Positions 54,509-63,280 of a stretch of DNA of 64,000 nucleotides are shown here, piece by piece. Within the stretch, counting starts at the first letter, position 1. Each line of letters starts with the position of its first letter. This stretch comes from Akkermansia muciniphila. GTDB lineage: Bacteria > Verrucomicrobiota > Verrucomicrobiia > Limisphaerales > UBA9464. The position numbers were made by a program, and so were the translations under genes. The stretch is from contig CAMAUY010000012.1 in the NCBI GenBank assembly GCA_945861565.1, positions 1 through 64,000 of the forward strand, given 5' to 3'. A model generated the notes under the pieces. The model was not told where the DNA came from. It saw only the letters and a program-made list of their open reading frames with translations, and did not search any database.

Positions 54509-56545
54509 GTGAAAACCCTCTTTACACCCTTCGTCTACATCGCAAACTCCACGACGATGTCCATGTCTCCGATATCGCCGCCGGGATCAAAGGTAGCCCC
54601 AGCGGCAGCGCCCGCTCAGCTCGGTTCCACTCTCGTCGATGAAGCGATCACGCGGTCGCAAGCGTTTCTTCTTTCCGAACAGAAGCCCGATGGCTTCTGG
54701 GTGGGCGAACTCTTTGCCGACGCGACGCTGGTTGCGGACATAGTGGCCTTTTATCACTGGTGGGGAGTGGTCGACCGGGATTGGGAGCGGAAGGCCGTTC
54801 AGCATCTTTTCGATCGGCAGCTTCCGGAAGGCGGTTGGAATATTTATCCGCATGGGCCGGCCGAGGTGAATGCAACCGTAAAGGCCTACCTGGCTTTGAA
54901 GCTCGCCGGCGTTCCCACCACCGAGCCCCGCATGTTGAAGGCACGCGAAATCACCCGCTCGCTCGGCGGGGTGCCACGGATGAACACTTTTTCGAAGCTC
55001 TACCTCGCCCTCCTCGGCCTGGTGGGTTGGAACCACGTCCCCACGATCCCGTGTGAAATCCTGCTCATCGGGAAATGGTTCCACGTGAATTTTTGGGAGA
55101 TGAGCAATTGGTCCCGTGCGATGCTCATACCGCTCGCCATCATCAATCATTTCCGCCCCACCCGCCCGCTGAAGAACGGCCTGACACTCGATGAACTCTA
55201 CCCGAACGGTAAATGGGAGCTCACCGAGTCCCTGCGACCCCGGTATTTCGATTTCTCGGTTCGCAACGGCTTTCTCTGGCTCGACAAACTACATAAGCTC
55301 GCCGAGCGCTTCGCCCGCCATCGGTTGCATCCCTTCCGGCGTCGGGCTTTGCGCAAGGCGGAAGCGTGGATGATCGAACGGTTCGAGGGAAGCGACGGCC
55401 TGGCTGCGATTTTTCCAGCCATGCTGAACGCGCTGATCGCGTTGATCGCGCTGGGTTACCCGGACGATCATCCACAGGTGCTGCGCGCCCATCGGGAGCT
55501 GAAAAAACTCGAACACCATACCGCGGATTCCCTGCGCATCGAACCTTGCTTTTCACCCGTCTGGGACACCGCAATCGTCACCATGTGTCTTCGCGAGTCG
55601 GGGGTGCCTTCAGATCATCCACGAATGAAGAGCGCGGCCAACTGGCTCCTGAATCGCGAGATCCGTTTTCGGGGCGACTGGCAACACAAGAATCCCACCC
55701 GGGTCGAGCCCAGTGGATGGGTCTTTGAGTATAATAACAAGTGGAACCCGGATGTGGATGACACCGCGATGGTCCTGTTGGCACTGCGCCAAATACCCAC
55801 CGACGACGTCCAACGGCGGGATGAATGTTTTCGGCGGGCTCTCCGCTGGATGTTGACCTTTCAATGTCGCGACGGCGGCTGGGCGGCATTCGACAAAGAT
55901 TGCACCAAGAATATTCTGGAGAAAGTCCCGTTTGCAGACCACAACGCGATGCTCGATCCGGAATGCGCCGACATCACCGCACGAATTCTCGAACTGCTCG
56001 GCTACGAAGGTCAGTTGTCCGATGACCCGCAAATTCAATTGGCGATCCGGTATCTTCAAAAGCAGCAGGAACCGGATGGATCTTGGTACGGGCGTTGGGG
56101 AGTGAACTATATCTACGGGACCTGGCAGGTCCTGCGTGGCATGAACGCGCAGCGCGTCGATATGAATCAACCCTGGCTCGTGAAAGGGCGTGACTGGCTG
56201 CGGTCGGTGCAACTTCCGGGAGGCGGCTGGGGCGAACGGTGCAACACCTACGACGATCCCGTCTTTAAGGGGGCCGGGCCGACGACTCCGTCGCAGACTG
56301 CCTGGGCCGTCATGGGCTTGTGCGCCATGGGCGATCCCAACGATGCCTGGCTGCGGCGAGGGGTCGATTGGCTGGTCAAAAATCAGAATGAGGATGGATC
56401 CTGGACCGAGGACGAGATAACGGGCACCGGCTTTCCCAAGGTCTTTTACCTCAAGTATGACATTTACCGGAACTCCTGGCCCCTCCTGGCTCTCGCTACC
56501 TACCGAAAACTACTGCGCGGACAGAAACCGGGGCAAGTCGTGTAG
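54509..56545 (+). CDS. shc: Squalene-hopene cyclase
   Basis: The 678-residue monotopic membrane enzyme cyclises squalene to hopene/hopanol, the hopanoid precursors. The protonating DxDD motif is D415-V-D-D (WNPDVDDTAMVLLAL). Several QW repeats are visible, such as QLPEGGWNIY, QCRDGGWAAF, QEPDGSWYGRWG, QLPGGGWGE and QNEDGSW. The GTG at 54509 has a good AGGAG 9 nt upstream, giving a 50-residue N-terminal leader before the family domain; an ATG at 54557 is an alternative. ruvC begins 2 bp after its stop. Confidence 0.95.
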   Translation: MKTLFTPFVYIANSTTMSMSPISPPGSKVAPAAAPAQLGSTLVDEAITRSQAFLLSEQKPDGFWVGELFADATLVADIVAFYHWWGVVDRDWERKAVQHLFDRQLPEGGWNIYPHGPAEVNATVKAYLALKLAGVPTTEPRMLKAREITRSLGGVPRMNTFSKLYLALLGLVGWNHVPTIPCEILLIGKWFHVNFWEMSNWSRAMLIPLAIINHFRPTRPLKNGLTLDELYPNGKWELTESLRPRYFDFSVRNGFLWLDKLHKLAERFARHRLHPFRRRALRKAEAWMIERFEGSDGLAAIFPAMLNALIALIALGYPDDHPQVLRAHRELKKLEHHTADSLRIEPCFSPVWDTAIVTMCLRESGVPSDHPRMKSAANWLLNREIRFRGDWQHKNPTRVEPSGWVFEYNNKWNPDVDDTAMVLLALRQIPTDDVQRRDECFRRALRWMLTFQCRDGGWAAFDKDCTKNILEKVPFADHNAMLDPECADITARILELLGYEGQLSDDPQIQLAIRYLQKQQEPDGSWYGRWGVNYIYGTWQVLRGMNAQRVDMNQPWLVKGRDWLRSVQLPGGGWGERCNTYDDPVFKGAGPTTPSQTAWAVMGLCAMGDPNDAWLRRGVDWLVKNQNEDGSWTEDEITGTGFPKVFYLKYDIYRNSWPLLALATYRKLLRGQKPGQVV

Positions 56546-56547
56546 AA

Positions 56548-57153
56548 ATGGCCATTTCCCCAAAACAATTCGCGGCCATTCAGCAACGCTTGGCAGGGCG
56601 CGGAAAAAACGGGGCGGAACCGGATCGAATCCGTGAAACGACTCCTGTCTTTGCCGGCGCGGTCCTCGGAGTCGACCCGTCTCTCCGCGGCACCGGCTGG
56701 GGAGTCGTCCGCTACGGGCGCCCTCAACATCAAGCCCTCGCGTTCGGCACGATTCGGTGCCCCGCCCGATGGGAACGATCCCGTTGCCTGCTCCACATCC
56801 TGCAAACGTTGCGGGATGTCACCCGTCAGCATGGTGCGGAAGTGTGCGCGATCGAAGGTCTCTTTTTTGCGCAGAATATCCAGACGGCCCTCATTATGGG
56901 CGAGGCCCGCGGCGCCGCCCTTGCGGCGGTCGCGGAATCCGGTGTGCCCATCTTCGAACTAGCTCCCCGCAAAGTGAAACAGGCGGTCGTCGGATTCGGG
57001 GGAGCCCAAAAATCCGCCGTCGCAAAAATGGTCCAACGGATGCTGAATCTACCAACGATCCCGGACTCCGATGCAGCGGATGCCCTGGCCCTGGCCCTGA
57101 CCTACCTCCACGAATCCGGTCGTCACGCGCTGGCGTCACCAAAGCGAGTCTAA
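56548..57153 (+). CDS. ruvC: Holliday junction endonuclease RuvC
   Basis: The 201-residue nuclease resolves Holliday junctions with RuvAB. Catalytic acidic residues are Asp43 (GVDPSLRGTG), Glu103 (AIEGLFFAQN), Asp175 and Asp178 (SDAADAL). The RNase-H fold begins near residue 36, so there is an N-terminal extension of about 35 residues (PKQFAAIQQRLAGRGKNG) that most RuvC proteins lack. It is translated just after shc (2-bp gap). Confidence 0.93.
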   Translation: MAISPKQFAAIQQRLAGRGKNGAEPDRIRETTPVFAGAVLGVDPSLRGTGWGVVRYGRPQHQALAFGTIRCPARWERSRCLLHILQTLRDVTRQHGAEVCAIEGLFFAQNIQTALIMGEARGAALAAVAESGVPIFELAPRKVKQAVVGFGGAQKSAVAKMVQRMLNLPTIPDSDAADALALALTYLHESGRHALASPKRV

Positions 57154-57193
57154 ACTGCGAGTCGGAACCGGCCGCATCCACCCCGTCGACTCC

Positions 57194-58426
57194 TCAGGAG
57201 GTTTTGCTCGATTCAACCGTCTTCCGGATCGCCTGCAAGAACTCCGGAATGCCCAGATCGAAGGCGGCCGAAATTTCCAGGATGGGCGTCTTGCGGACTT
57301 TGCGCTTGAACGTTTTCAAATTGTCCACTGCGGCAGGCTCATCCATCTTGTTGGCCACCACCAATCGCGGTTTGTCGAGCATCGCCGGATCGTACAGCTC
57401 CAGTTCCTCCAGCAAACTCCGGTAGTCATCCCACGGCAGCCGGTTATCGGTGCCCGCCATATCGAGCAGAATCACCAGCACCCGGCACCGTGCTACATGC
57501 CTCAAGAATGCATGTCCTAGACCTACATTTTGGTGCGCGCCGGCGATTAAACCCGGCACATCGCACGCGGTGAGTCGATGCCAATCCGGATATTCAATGA
57601 TCCCAATCTGTGGCGTCAGGGTTGTAAAGGGGTACGCGGCAATTCGGGGACGTGCCTTGGAAATCGCGGCCAACAACGTCGACTTCCCAGCGTTCGGATA
57701 CCCGACAATGCCGATCTCGGCCATGATCCGCAGCTCGAAGAGAAACTCCCCTTCGCCTCCGGACTCCCCCGGTTGCGCGAAACGGGGAGTTTGCCGCCGT
57801 GACGTGGCAAAATTCCGATTTCCTAACCCGCCTCGCCCTCCTTTGCACAGAATGAACCGCTGGCCATGCTCGATGAGATCAACCACCAATTCCCCTTTCC
57901 GCACGGGCCCAGCTTTCAACTGGGCTTCGGCTCGGGCTTGGTCCGCTTCCGCCACCAGATCTACCTCCAACGCATTGACACCGGCTGATCGTCGGATCAT
58001 TGCCCGCTCGGAAATCGCCAAGGGGATCCTCGAGTCATCCAGTTCCGCAACGTCGTCCTCCTCTTCCTCTTCCTCTTCCTCTTCTTTGGTTTCAAAGGGT
58101 TTGGCGCGCACCGGCGTCGGAGGTCTGCCTTCGATCTGCCAAACCAACGTTCCGCAAGGCACCTTAACAATGAGATCCTTGCCCGCCGGACCGTCCATCC
58201 CCTTCCCCATCCCACCCGTGCCGCTGCCGGCAATGAGCCGTGCCTGGTAGAATTGATGGATCAGATTGTTGAGATCATGATCCGCCTCGAGGATAATATC
58301 GCCCCCACGCCCTCCATTGCCTCCCGACGGGCCGCCTTTCGGGCGAAACGTCTCGCGCAGAAAGGCTACACAGCCTTTCCCTCCGTGTCCCGCCTGCGCG
58401 AACACCTTGATTTCGTCGACGAACAT
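57194..58426 (-). CDS. obgE: Obg GTPase (ObgE/CgtA) with an acidic insert
   Basis: This is a 410-residue ribosome-associated GTPase involved in 50S assembly. The Gly-rich Obg fold (KGGPSGGNGGRGGD, GKGMDGPAGKDL) is split after residue 100 by about 75 extra residues. The insert holds a run of nine Glu (115-123) and charged helices, before the fold resumes at DLIEHGQRFILCKGGRGGLGN. The G domain is normal: GYPNAGKST (242-250), DVPGLIAGA and NKMDEP. The C-terminal OCT domain is missing or very short. It follows rplU and rpmA. Confidence 0.94.
   Translation of the reverse strand: MFVDEIKVFAQAGHGGKGCVAFLRETFRPKGGPSGGNGGRGGDIILEADHDLNNLIHQFYQARLIAGSGTGGMGKGMDGPAGKDLIVKVPCGTLVWQIEGRPPTPVRAKPFETKEEEEEEEEEDDVAELDDSRIPLAISERAMIRRSAGVNALEVDLVAEADQARAEAQLKAGPVRKGELVVDLIEHGQRFILCKGGRGGLGNRNFATSRRQTPRFAQPGESGGEGEFLFELRIMAEIGIVGYPNAGKSTLLAAISKARPRIAAYPFTTLTPQIGIIEYPDWHRLTACDVPGLIAGAHQNVGLGHAFLRHVARCRVLVILLDMAGTDNRLPWDDYRSLLEELELYDPAMLDKPRLVVANKMDEPAAVDNLKTFKRKVRKTPILEISAAFDLGIPEFLQAIRKTVESSKTS
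58056..58087. repeat. Hexanucleotide simple repeat coding the ObgE poly-Glu run
   Basis: CTCTTC is repeated four times without fault (58061-58084), flanked by degenerate copies. On the coding strand it reads alternating GAA/GAG codons. Such a tract can change length by slippage in 6-bp steps, keeping the frame. Confidence 0.85.
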
Positions 58427-58500
58427 CGTTGTCTGATTTCACTCCCAGGGCGCCCCCCTCATTCAAGGTCGATCCTCTGTGCTCAAAAAATTCCCGAATA

Positions 58501-58528
58501 AAAAAAAGGCGAGGCCACCGGCCTCGCC
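58501..58528 (-). terminator. Intrinsic terminator after rpmA
   Basis: On the minus strand GGCGAGGCC-ggt-GGCCTCGCC (9-bp perfect stem) is followed by seven T (58507-58501). It separates rplU-rpmA from obgE, so obgE needs read-through or its own promoter. Confidence 0.88.
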
Positions 58529-58556
58529 CTTAAGAAAACATACTGGCGAACCCGAG

Positions 58557-58814
58557 TTAGTTCTGGGCGGCTTCCGCCACAATACTGACTTTTCGAACAA
58601 ACTTGTCGAACTTGACACGCCCATCCACCAGCGCGAACAGAGTCCAGTCACGCCCAATCCCTACATTCGTTCCGGCGTGAAACTTGGAGCCACGTTGGCG
58701 GACAATGATGCTCCCAGCCGTGACCAACTCACTGCCGAATGCTTTAACCCCCAATCGCTTGCTGATGCTGTCGCGGCCGTTACGTACACTTCCCTGACCC
58801 TTCTTATGTGCCAT
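58557..58814 (-). CDS. rpmA: 50S ribosomal protein L27
   Basis: The 85-residue protein opens [16 protein letters not shown] and continues with [22 protein letters not shown], as in L27. The N-terminal tail, which reaches the peptidyl-transferase centre, starts directly without the cleaved extension seen in Firmicutes. It lies 59 bp after rplU, with a strong terminator downstream. Confidence 0.96.
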   Translation of the reverse strand: MAHKKGQGSVRNGRDSISKRLGVKAFGSELVTAGSIIVRQRGSKFHAGTNVGIGRDWTLFALVDGRVKFDKFVRKVSIVAEAAQN

Positions 58815-58873
58815 AAAATGATCTCGTTAATTTTTCGTGTGGTTCGCCTGCCGAATCGGTTGCCATCTCCCAA

Positions 58874-59185
58874 TCAGACGGTGATTTCCTTGATCTTCAC
58901 CACCGTCAATTCCTGACGATGTCCCTGCTTCTTGTGATACCCCTTACGGCGGCGCATCTTCCAAATCGTCTTCTTTTCACCGCGTATGTGGCTGACCACA
59001 TCCGCCACCACCCGTGCCGACGTCACGGTGGGGGCTCCAACGGAAACTTTTCCGTCATTGTTGATCAAAAGGACCCGGTCAAATGTGAACAAGCTCCCCG
59101 GCTCCGCCTCCAGATGCTCGATTTGCAAAGTGTCACCGGCGGCTACCCGGTACTGTTTGCCGCCCGTTTCCAAAACAGCGTACAT
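58874..59185 (-). CDS. rplU: 50S ribosomal protein L21
   Basis: The 103-residue protein starts MYAVLETGGKQYRVAAGD and holds RRRKGYHKKQGHRQELTVVKI near the end, as in L21. First gene of the rplU-rpmA-obgE group. GGA lies 8 nt before the ATG within an AT-rich tandem repeat. Confidence 0.96.
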   Translation of the reverse strand: MYAVLETGGKQYRVAAGDTLQIEHLEAEPGSLFTFDRVLLINNDGKVSVGAPTVTSARVVADVVSHIRGEKKTIWKMRRRKGYHKKQGHRQELTVVKIKEITV

Positions 59186-59187
59186 AA

Positions 59188-59217
59188 ATTAAATCCAAAA
59201 ATATTAAATCCAAAAAT
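59188..59217. repeat. 15-bp tandem repeat in the rplU leader
   Basis: ATTAAATCCAAAAAT occurs twice in tandem immediately upstream of the rplU start codon. On the coding strand each unit carries a GGATT that could act as a ribosome site, so the repeat doubles it. Confidence 0.85.
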
Positions 59218-59253
59218 AAAACTCAAAAGGTCGTACTCGAAAATGAGGTGAGA

Positions 59254-59282
59254 AGGAAGCAGACCCGCACCCCTGGTGTCAA
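59254..59282 (-). promoter_or_regulatory. Possible promoter of rplU-rpmA
   Basis: A perfect TTGACA (59282-59277, minus strand) lies about 95 bp before rplU, but the -10 region (CTTCCT/TTCCTT) is poor. Weak candidate only. Confidence 0.25.
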
Positions 59283-59370
59283 ATAGTGTTTTGAAGTAAA
59301 CGCGTGCCACCCAAGTCGCAACGAACACAGCCTTCCCCTAAATCACCTTCCAGCCCCGCGTTCACCCGAA

Positions 59371-62052
59371 TTAATCGTCATCGTCTTCGGACTTCATCAC
59401 CGCCCACTCGGGATACGGATCGGCCACCCCCCGCACAGCTCGCCACAAAATCCGGTTCAACACGTCCTCCGGGCAGGCATCCGGCTTCTTCAGGTTCAAC
59501 CGACTGGAGACGATAGCGTCCCGCCTTAACACCGGGTCTGCAACCGCTTTTGGATCCGGGTTCATCTGGTCCAATGGGATATTGGCAGGCAGCGCCACAT
59601 ACGGACGCAGATCCGCCGTTGCCTGGAAGCAGTCGAACATCGGTGTGGCGCTGGCGTCAAACTGGTTCATCGGGGGCAGTCCCAGGATCTGCTCGATCGT
59701 TCGCAACAGGCTCGTGGTGTTGTACTGAGTGCTCACGACCGCTCCCCGTTTGGTGTAGGGACTAATGCAGAACGCCGTGGTGCGGTACCCGCTCACATGA
59801 TCCCAGCCCGCCTGTGGATCATCCTCAATTGCGAAGACCGCGGTCTCGGGCCAGAAGCGGCTATGCGACAACGCTTCGATGATCCGTCCCATCGCCAGAT
59901 CGTTGTCCGCCACCTGCGCCGCCGGCGTCGGCGAATCCTTGCTCGTTCCGCTGGTATGATCGTTCGGTAGACAGATCAGCACCAGATTTGGAAATTCCCC
60001 ACGGGCCTCGAACTCCTTCAGTTCCTTGATAAAAAAGTCCGCCCGATACTGATCCGGCACCGCCATGTCCCATCCGACATAGGCGGTCGGCATATAGGGT
60101 CGCAGGGACTCCACCATGGGACTGCTCGCAAATACGACAGAATTAGTCTCCCCCATCCACGTCCGGTAACAATCTAGAAACTTCGGGGAACCTTTCCCTT
60201 TGGAATCCCGCCAGCGCACCTCCGGAGCCGCAAACTCGCCGTAATCTCGCAGGCTTTTGCCGTGCTTCAACGCATTGTCCCAAATGAATCCGCCCGGAGA
60301 ATAGGCCAGGGCGTCGCTTTCATCCTCACCCATTCCGTCCGGGTAACTGCGTGGGAACCCCGCAAAACTCCGCTCCATGTAGTCCGTCGAAAAGGCCGTC
60401 GTCGACCATTGATGGCCATCCGCACTCAGAATTCCTGCGCAGTAGGTGTTATCGAGCAAGACGAATTCCTTAACCAATCGATGCAGATTGGGAGTGACGT
60501 GCTCGCCAAAAATGCACAGCCGCGGATCGCCATTCCCACTCGCCACATCCCCAAACACCTGATCGTAGGTACGGTTTTCTTTGATGATATAAACGACATG
60601 CTTGAAGACGCTCGGCTCGCCAATCCGCTCCGGCACGGGGCGAGGCGGTTGACCCGGCCGTGGTGAAAGCTGGCTATTTTGGATGGCTTCGCGGCGGAGG
60701 TTGCGATCGACCACCTCTGAAAACCGGGGCAAATCCCGTTTGGAAGGAATCGGGAGGATGGATACCGACCCATAATACTGATGCGAGTTGAACCCGGGCG
60801 TCCTATTTTCACCCTTCCCGAACTTGTCCCCAATTCCCTTGATGTTGGCGACGAGCAGCTGCTTTCGCCGAGCATCGTGCAGGACGACACCCGGAAACCA
60901 TCCAACCGGAATCAGCCCTTCCAGCCGGGATTCGCGATCGCGGGGTTCGAACCGGATCACCGCAATCGCGTTCTGCGTGCCGTTCGCGACGTAAAGCCGG
61001 CGGCCTTTTGGATCGAAGGTCACGGCATTCGGGGATGCTCCGAAAATATCCGACGGCTTCGCCTTTACCCAGATCGTCTCCACGACGGTTTCACTGCGCG
61101 TACTGATCGCACTCAACGTATCGGCCCCGGCATTCGCACAAACCACATACTGACCCTCCGGAGATACGGCGAGGCCACTCGCATGCAACCCGGTCAGGAT
61201 TTCACCACGAACGGTGCCAGACTTCAGATCAATCACCGAAACCGAACCCTCGTTCGCGATATACCGTACCGGGTCTACTCGAACCGTCATCCCACGCCCC
61301 GCCGGACCCGTCACATCATCCGATTCGGGACGTCGCCCACCCCAATTCGAAACAAAGGCGCGATCCCCCACAAGGACGACGTCATAAGGTGCCACACCGA
61401 CGTCAAATGTCCTCAGGACGCGTCCGGTGGACGCCTCCAACTCGGCCAGGCGATTCGACAGATTGAAACACACGTACAACCGGGTTCCGTCCGGCGAGAC
61501 GGCCAGACCCGAGGGAATCTCCTCCTTGCGCCGCGGTGCGTTCGCGAGCGGCAACGGTATCGAAAAAGACCCCGACACCGCGCCGTTCGCTGCCACCTCA
61601 AAGACCTTGATCGATCCCTTCACATTGCTGAGGTAAATCCGGCGTCCGTCCGGGGAAAAGATCAGCCCGGTGAAACTCAACTGCCCTTCCTTGTCCGGCT
61701 GCAGGATGTTGGGGGATACCACCGAGGGATTCGGCTCGTTCCGCTTGTCATTGGGCAAACTCACTGTCTGCCGGATTGCGCCCGTTTCGGGATTCAACAC
61801 CACCAACTCTGCGGTCTTCCCCGAAACCACCAGAAGCTGTCCGTTCGGCGATAATGCCATCGCCTGCGGTCGCATGCCCGGCAGGTCGACCTGGCGTCCG
61901 GTGGGGGTCACAACCTGATTGACCGGCGTCACCACACGGCCGGCCGAACGGCGCCCCACGGATTCCTGGGTCGAGAAACCGCGGGGAGACGCCCCCACTA
62001 GTTGGGTGGCGGCCACCACAGCGAGGGTGAAGTGGAACAAAGGCGTATGCAT
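59371..62052 (-). CDS. Secreted YncE-type beta-propeller fused to an alkaline-phosphatase-fold phosphoesterase
   Basis: An 893-residue exported protein with signal peptide FHFTLAVVAATQLVGA. Residues about 50-440 form a YVTN/YncE-like seven-bladed propeller with blades such as PQAMALSPNGQLLVVSG and PNAVTFDPKGRRLYVANG. Residues about 480-860 form a phosphoesterase domain of the alkaline-phosphatase superfamily. It starts HVVYIIKENRTYDQVFGD and continues with CLPNDHTSGT and FAIEDDPQAGWDHVSGYR, which carry the metal ligands. The phosphoester substrate is unknown (phospholipids are cleaved by relatives). It ends in an acidic KSEDDDD tail. Confidence 0.88.
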   Translation of the reverse strand: MHTPLFHFTLAVVAATQLVGASPRGFSTQESVGRRSAGRVVTPVNQVVTPTGRQVDLPGMRPQAMALSPNGQLLVVSGKTAELVVLNPETGAIRQTVSLPNDKRNEPNPSVVSPNILQPDKEGQLSFTGLIFSPDGRRIYLSNVKGSIKVFEVAANGAVSGSFSIPLPLANAPRRKEEIPSGLAVSPDGTRLYVCFNLSNRLAELEASTGRVLRTFDVGVAPYDVVLVGDRAFVSNWGGRRPESDDVTGPAGRGMTVRVDPVRYIANEGSVSVIDLKSGTVRGEILTGLHASGLAVSPEGQYVVCANAGADTLSAISTRSETVVETIWVKAKPSDIFGASPNAVTFDPKGRRLYVANGTQNAIAVIRFEPRDRESRLEGLIPVGWFPGVVLHDARRKQLLVANIKGIGDKFGKGENRTPGFNSHQYYGSVSILPIPSKRDLPRFSEVVDRNLRREAIQNSQLSPRPGQPPRPVPERIGEPSVFKHVVYIIKENRTYDQVFGDVASGNGDPRLCIFGEHVTPNLHRLVKEFVLLDNTYCAGILSADGHQWSTTAFSTDYMERSFAGFPRSYPDGMGEDESDALAYSPGGFIWDNALKHGKSLRDYGEFAAPEVRWRDSKGKGSPKFLDCYRTWMGETNSVVFASSPMVESLRPYMPTAYVGWDMAVPDQYRADFFIKELKEFEARGEFPNLVLICLPNDHTSGTSKDSPTPAAQVADNDLAMGRIIEALSHSRFWPETAVFAIEDDPQAGWDHVSGYRTTAFCISPYTKRGAVVSTQYNTTSLLRTIEQILGLPPMNQFDASATPMFDCFQATADLRPYVALPANIPLDQMNPDPKAVADPVLRRDAIVSSRLNLKKPDACPEDVLNRILWRAVRGVADPYPEWAVMKSEDDDD

Positions 62053-62287
62053 GGAAGAAGCCCCACACCCTCCCGGATTCTCGATGGGAACCGCAAGCTA
62101 AGACTCCGCTTTCACCGAGCCGGAGCGGCTCCTTCGAGGATCCCTGCCCCATCCCTGTCTGATTTCGCCGCATCTCGCGACACAGGTCGCCCCTGCACCC
62201 CAAACACCAACTCCCCCCCTTTCCGCCCACTCCGTTCTCCAAACCTTCCATTGCGGAATCCCAAGATTCCGGAGTAGATTCGTGGCC

Positions 62288-63247
62288 ATGAAATCCGACG
62301 GTAACACTCCCGTTCTCAAGCCTTGCAACGCTCGCGAAATGAGTGGATGGCGCCCGGCAGAATCTGGGCGTGGGGCCTCGGGGCGTCTGTCGAACCGTGG
62401 AACCTTCCGGGCCGGACCCGCCTTCACGCTGATCGAGTTGCTCGTGGTTATCGCGATCATCGCGATTCTGGCCGGGATGTTGCTGCCCGCGCTGGGGCGG
62501 GCAAAGCAGAAGGCGCACGGGATAGCGTGCATGTCCAACATGAAGCAGCTCCAGTTGGCATGGATCCTTTACGCTGGCGACTTCCAGGAGAATCTTGTTT
62601 ATAACGCCCTGGATACAACCTCGGCCGGGTGGGTGAAGGGGATCCTTGATTACAACGGGGGGAATCCCGACAATACCAACACACTCTATCTCACCGACCC
62701 CAAGCACGCCAAACTTGCCCCGTTTACCGCCGGGGCGGCAGGTATATACAAGTGTCCCGCGGACCGAAGCACGGTCCGGATTGGCGGTGCAGCCCGCCCG
62801 CGCGTTCGAAGCCTGAGCATGAGTCAAGCAATGAACTCGACAGACGACTGGCTGAACCACTCGCGTACCTCAGGTTTCTATCCGAAAGGCGCGAAGTTCA
62901 AAATCTTCCGCAAAACGAGCGACCTCAACCTCGGGTCGCCGTCCCAACTCTTTGTCTTCATCGATGAACATCCGGACGGGATCAATTACGGCGATTTTGC
63001 CGTCGTGTGGACCGATGCGGAGAACATATCCAAGGCCAAGATTATTGATTACCCCGCAGGCACTCATGGCGGTGCGGGCGGGTTGTCATTTGCGGATGGT
63101 CATTCCGAGATTCACCGCTGGGTCGACCCTCGGACGCGGCCGCCCTTCCGTAACAGTCAAAATTTCTCCGGGTTTGCCAGTGGCCCTTCTCCCGGCAATC
63201 TCGACATGCTTTGGCTCGCCGAGCGGACGACGGTGCGGGAACAGTGA
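62288..63247 (+). CDS. Prepilin-type protein with H-X9-DG C-terminus
   Basis: A paralogue of the 6216-7046 gene, about 319 residues from ATG 62288 (an in-frame GTG lies at 62282). A 46-residue leader precedes [20 protein letters not shown], with Ala at -1. The core keeps [21 protein letters not shown], the KCPADRS cysteine and the final [12 protein letters not shown] (H-X9-DG), followed by HSEIHRW. It stands alone, divergent from the phosphoesterase. Function unknown. Confidence 0.87.
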   Translation: MKSDGNTPVLKPCNAREMSGWRPAESGRGASGRLSNRGTFRAGPAFTLIELLVVIAIIAILAGMLLPALGRAKQKAHGIACMSNMKQLQLAWILYAGDFQENLVYNALDTTSAGWVKGILDYNGGNPDNTNTLYLTDPKHAKLAPFTAGAAGIYKCPADRSTVRIGGAARPRVRSLSMSQAMNSTDDWLNHSRTSGFYPKGAKFKIFRKTSDLNLGSPSQLFVFIDEHPDGINYGDFAVVWTDAENISKAKIIDYPAGTHGGAGGLSFADGHSEIHRWVDPRTRPPFRNSQNFSGFASGPSPGNLDMLWLAERTTVREQ

Positions 63248-63280
63248 TCCGCATAACCGCCTACTGTCCCCCAAATCAGC

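Noticed and set aside
61748-62860. 370-residue minus-strand ORF spanning the start of the phosphoesterase and the divergent pseudopilin gene
   Set aside because: Its translation is low in recognisable motifs and it overlaps two well-supported genes in other frames.
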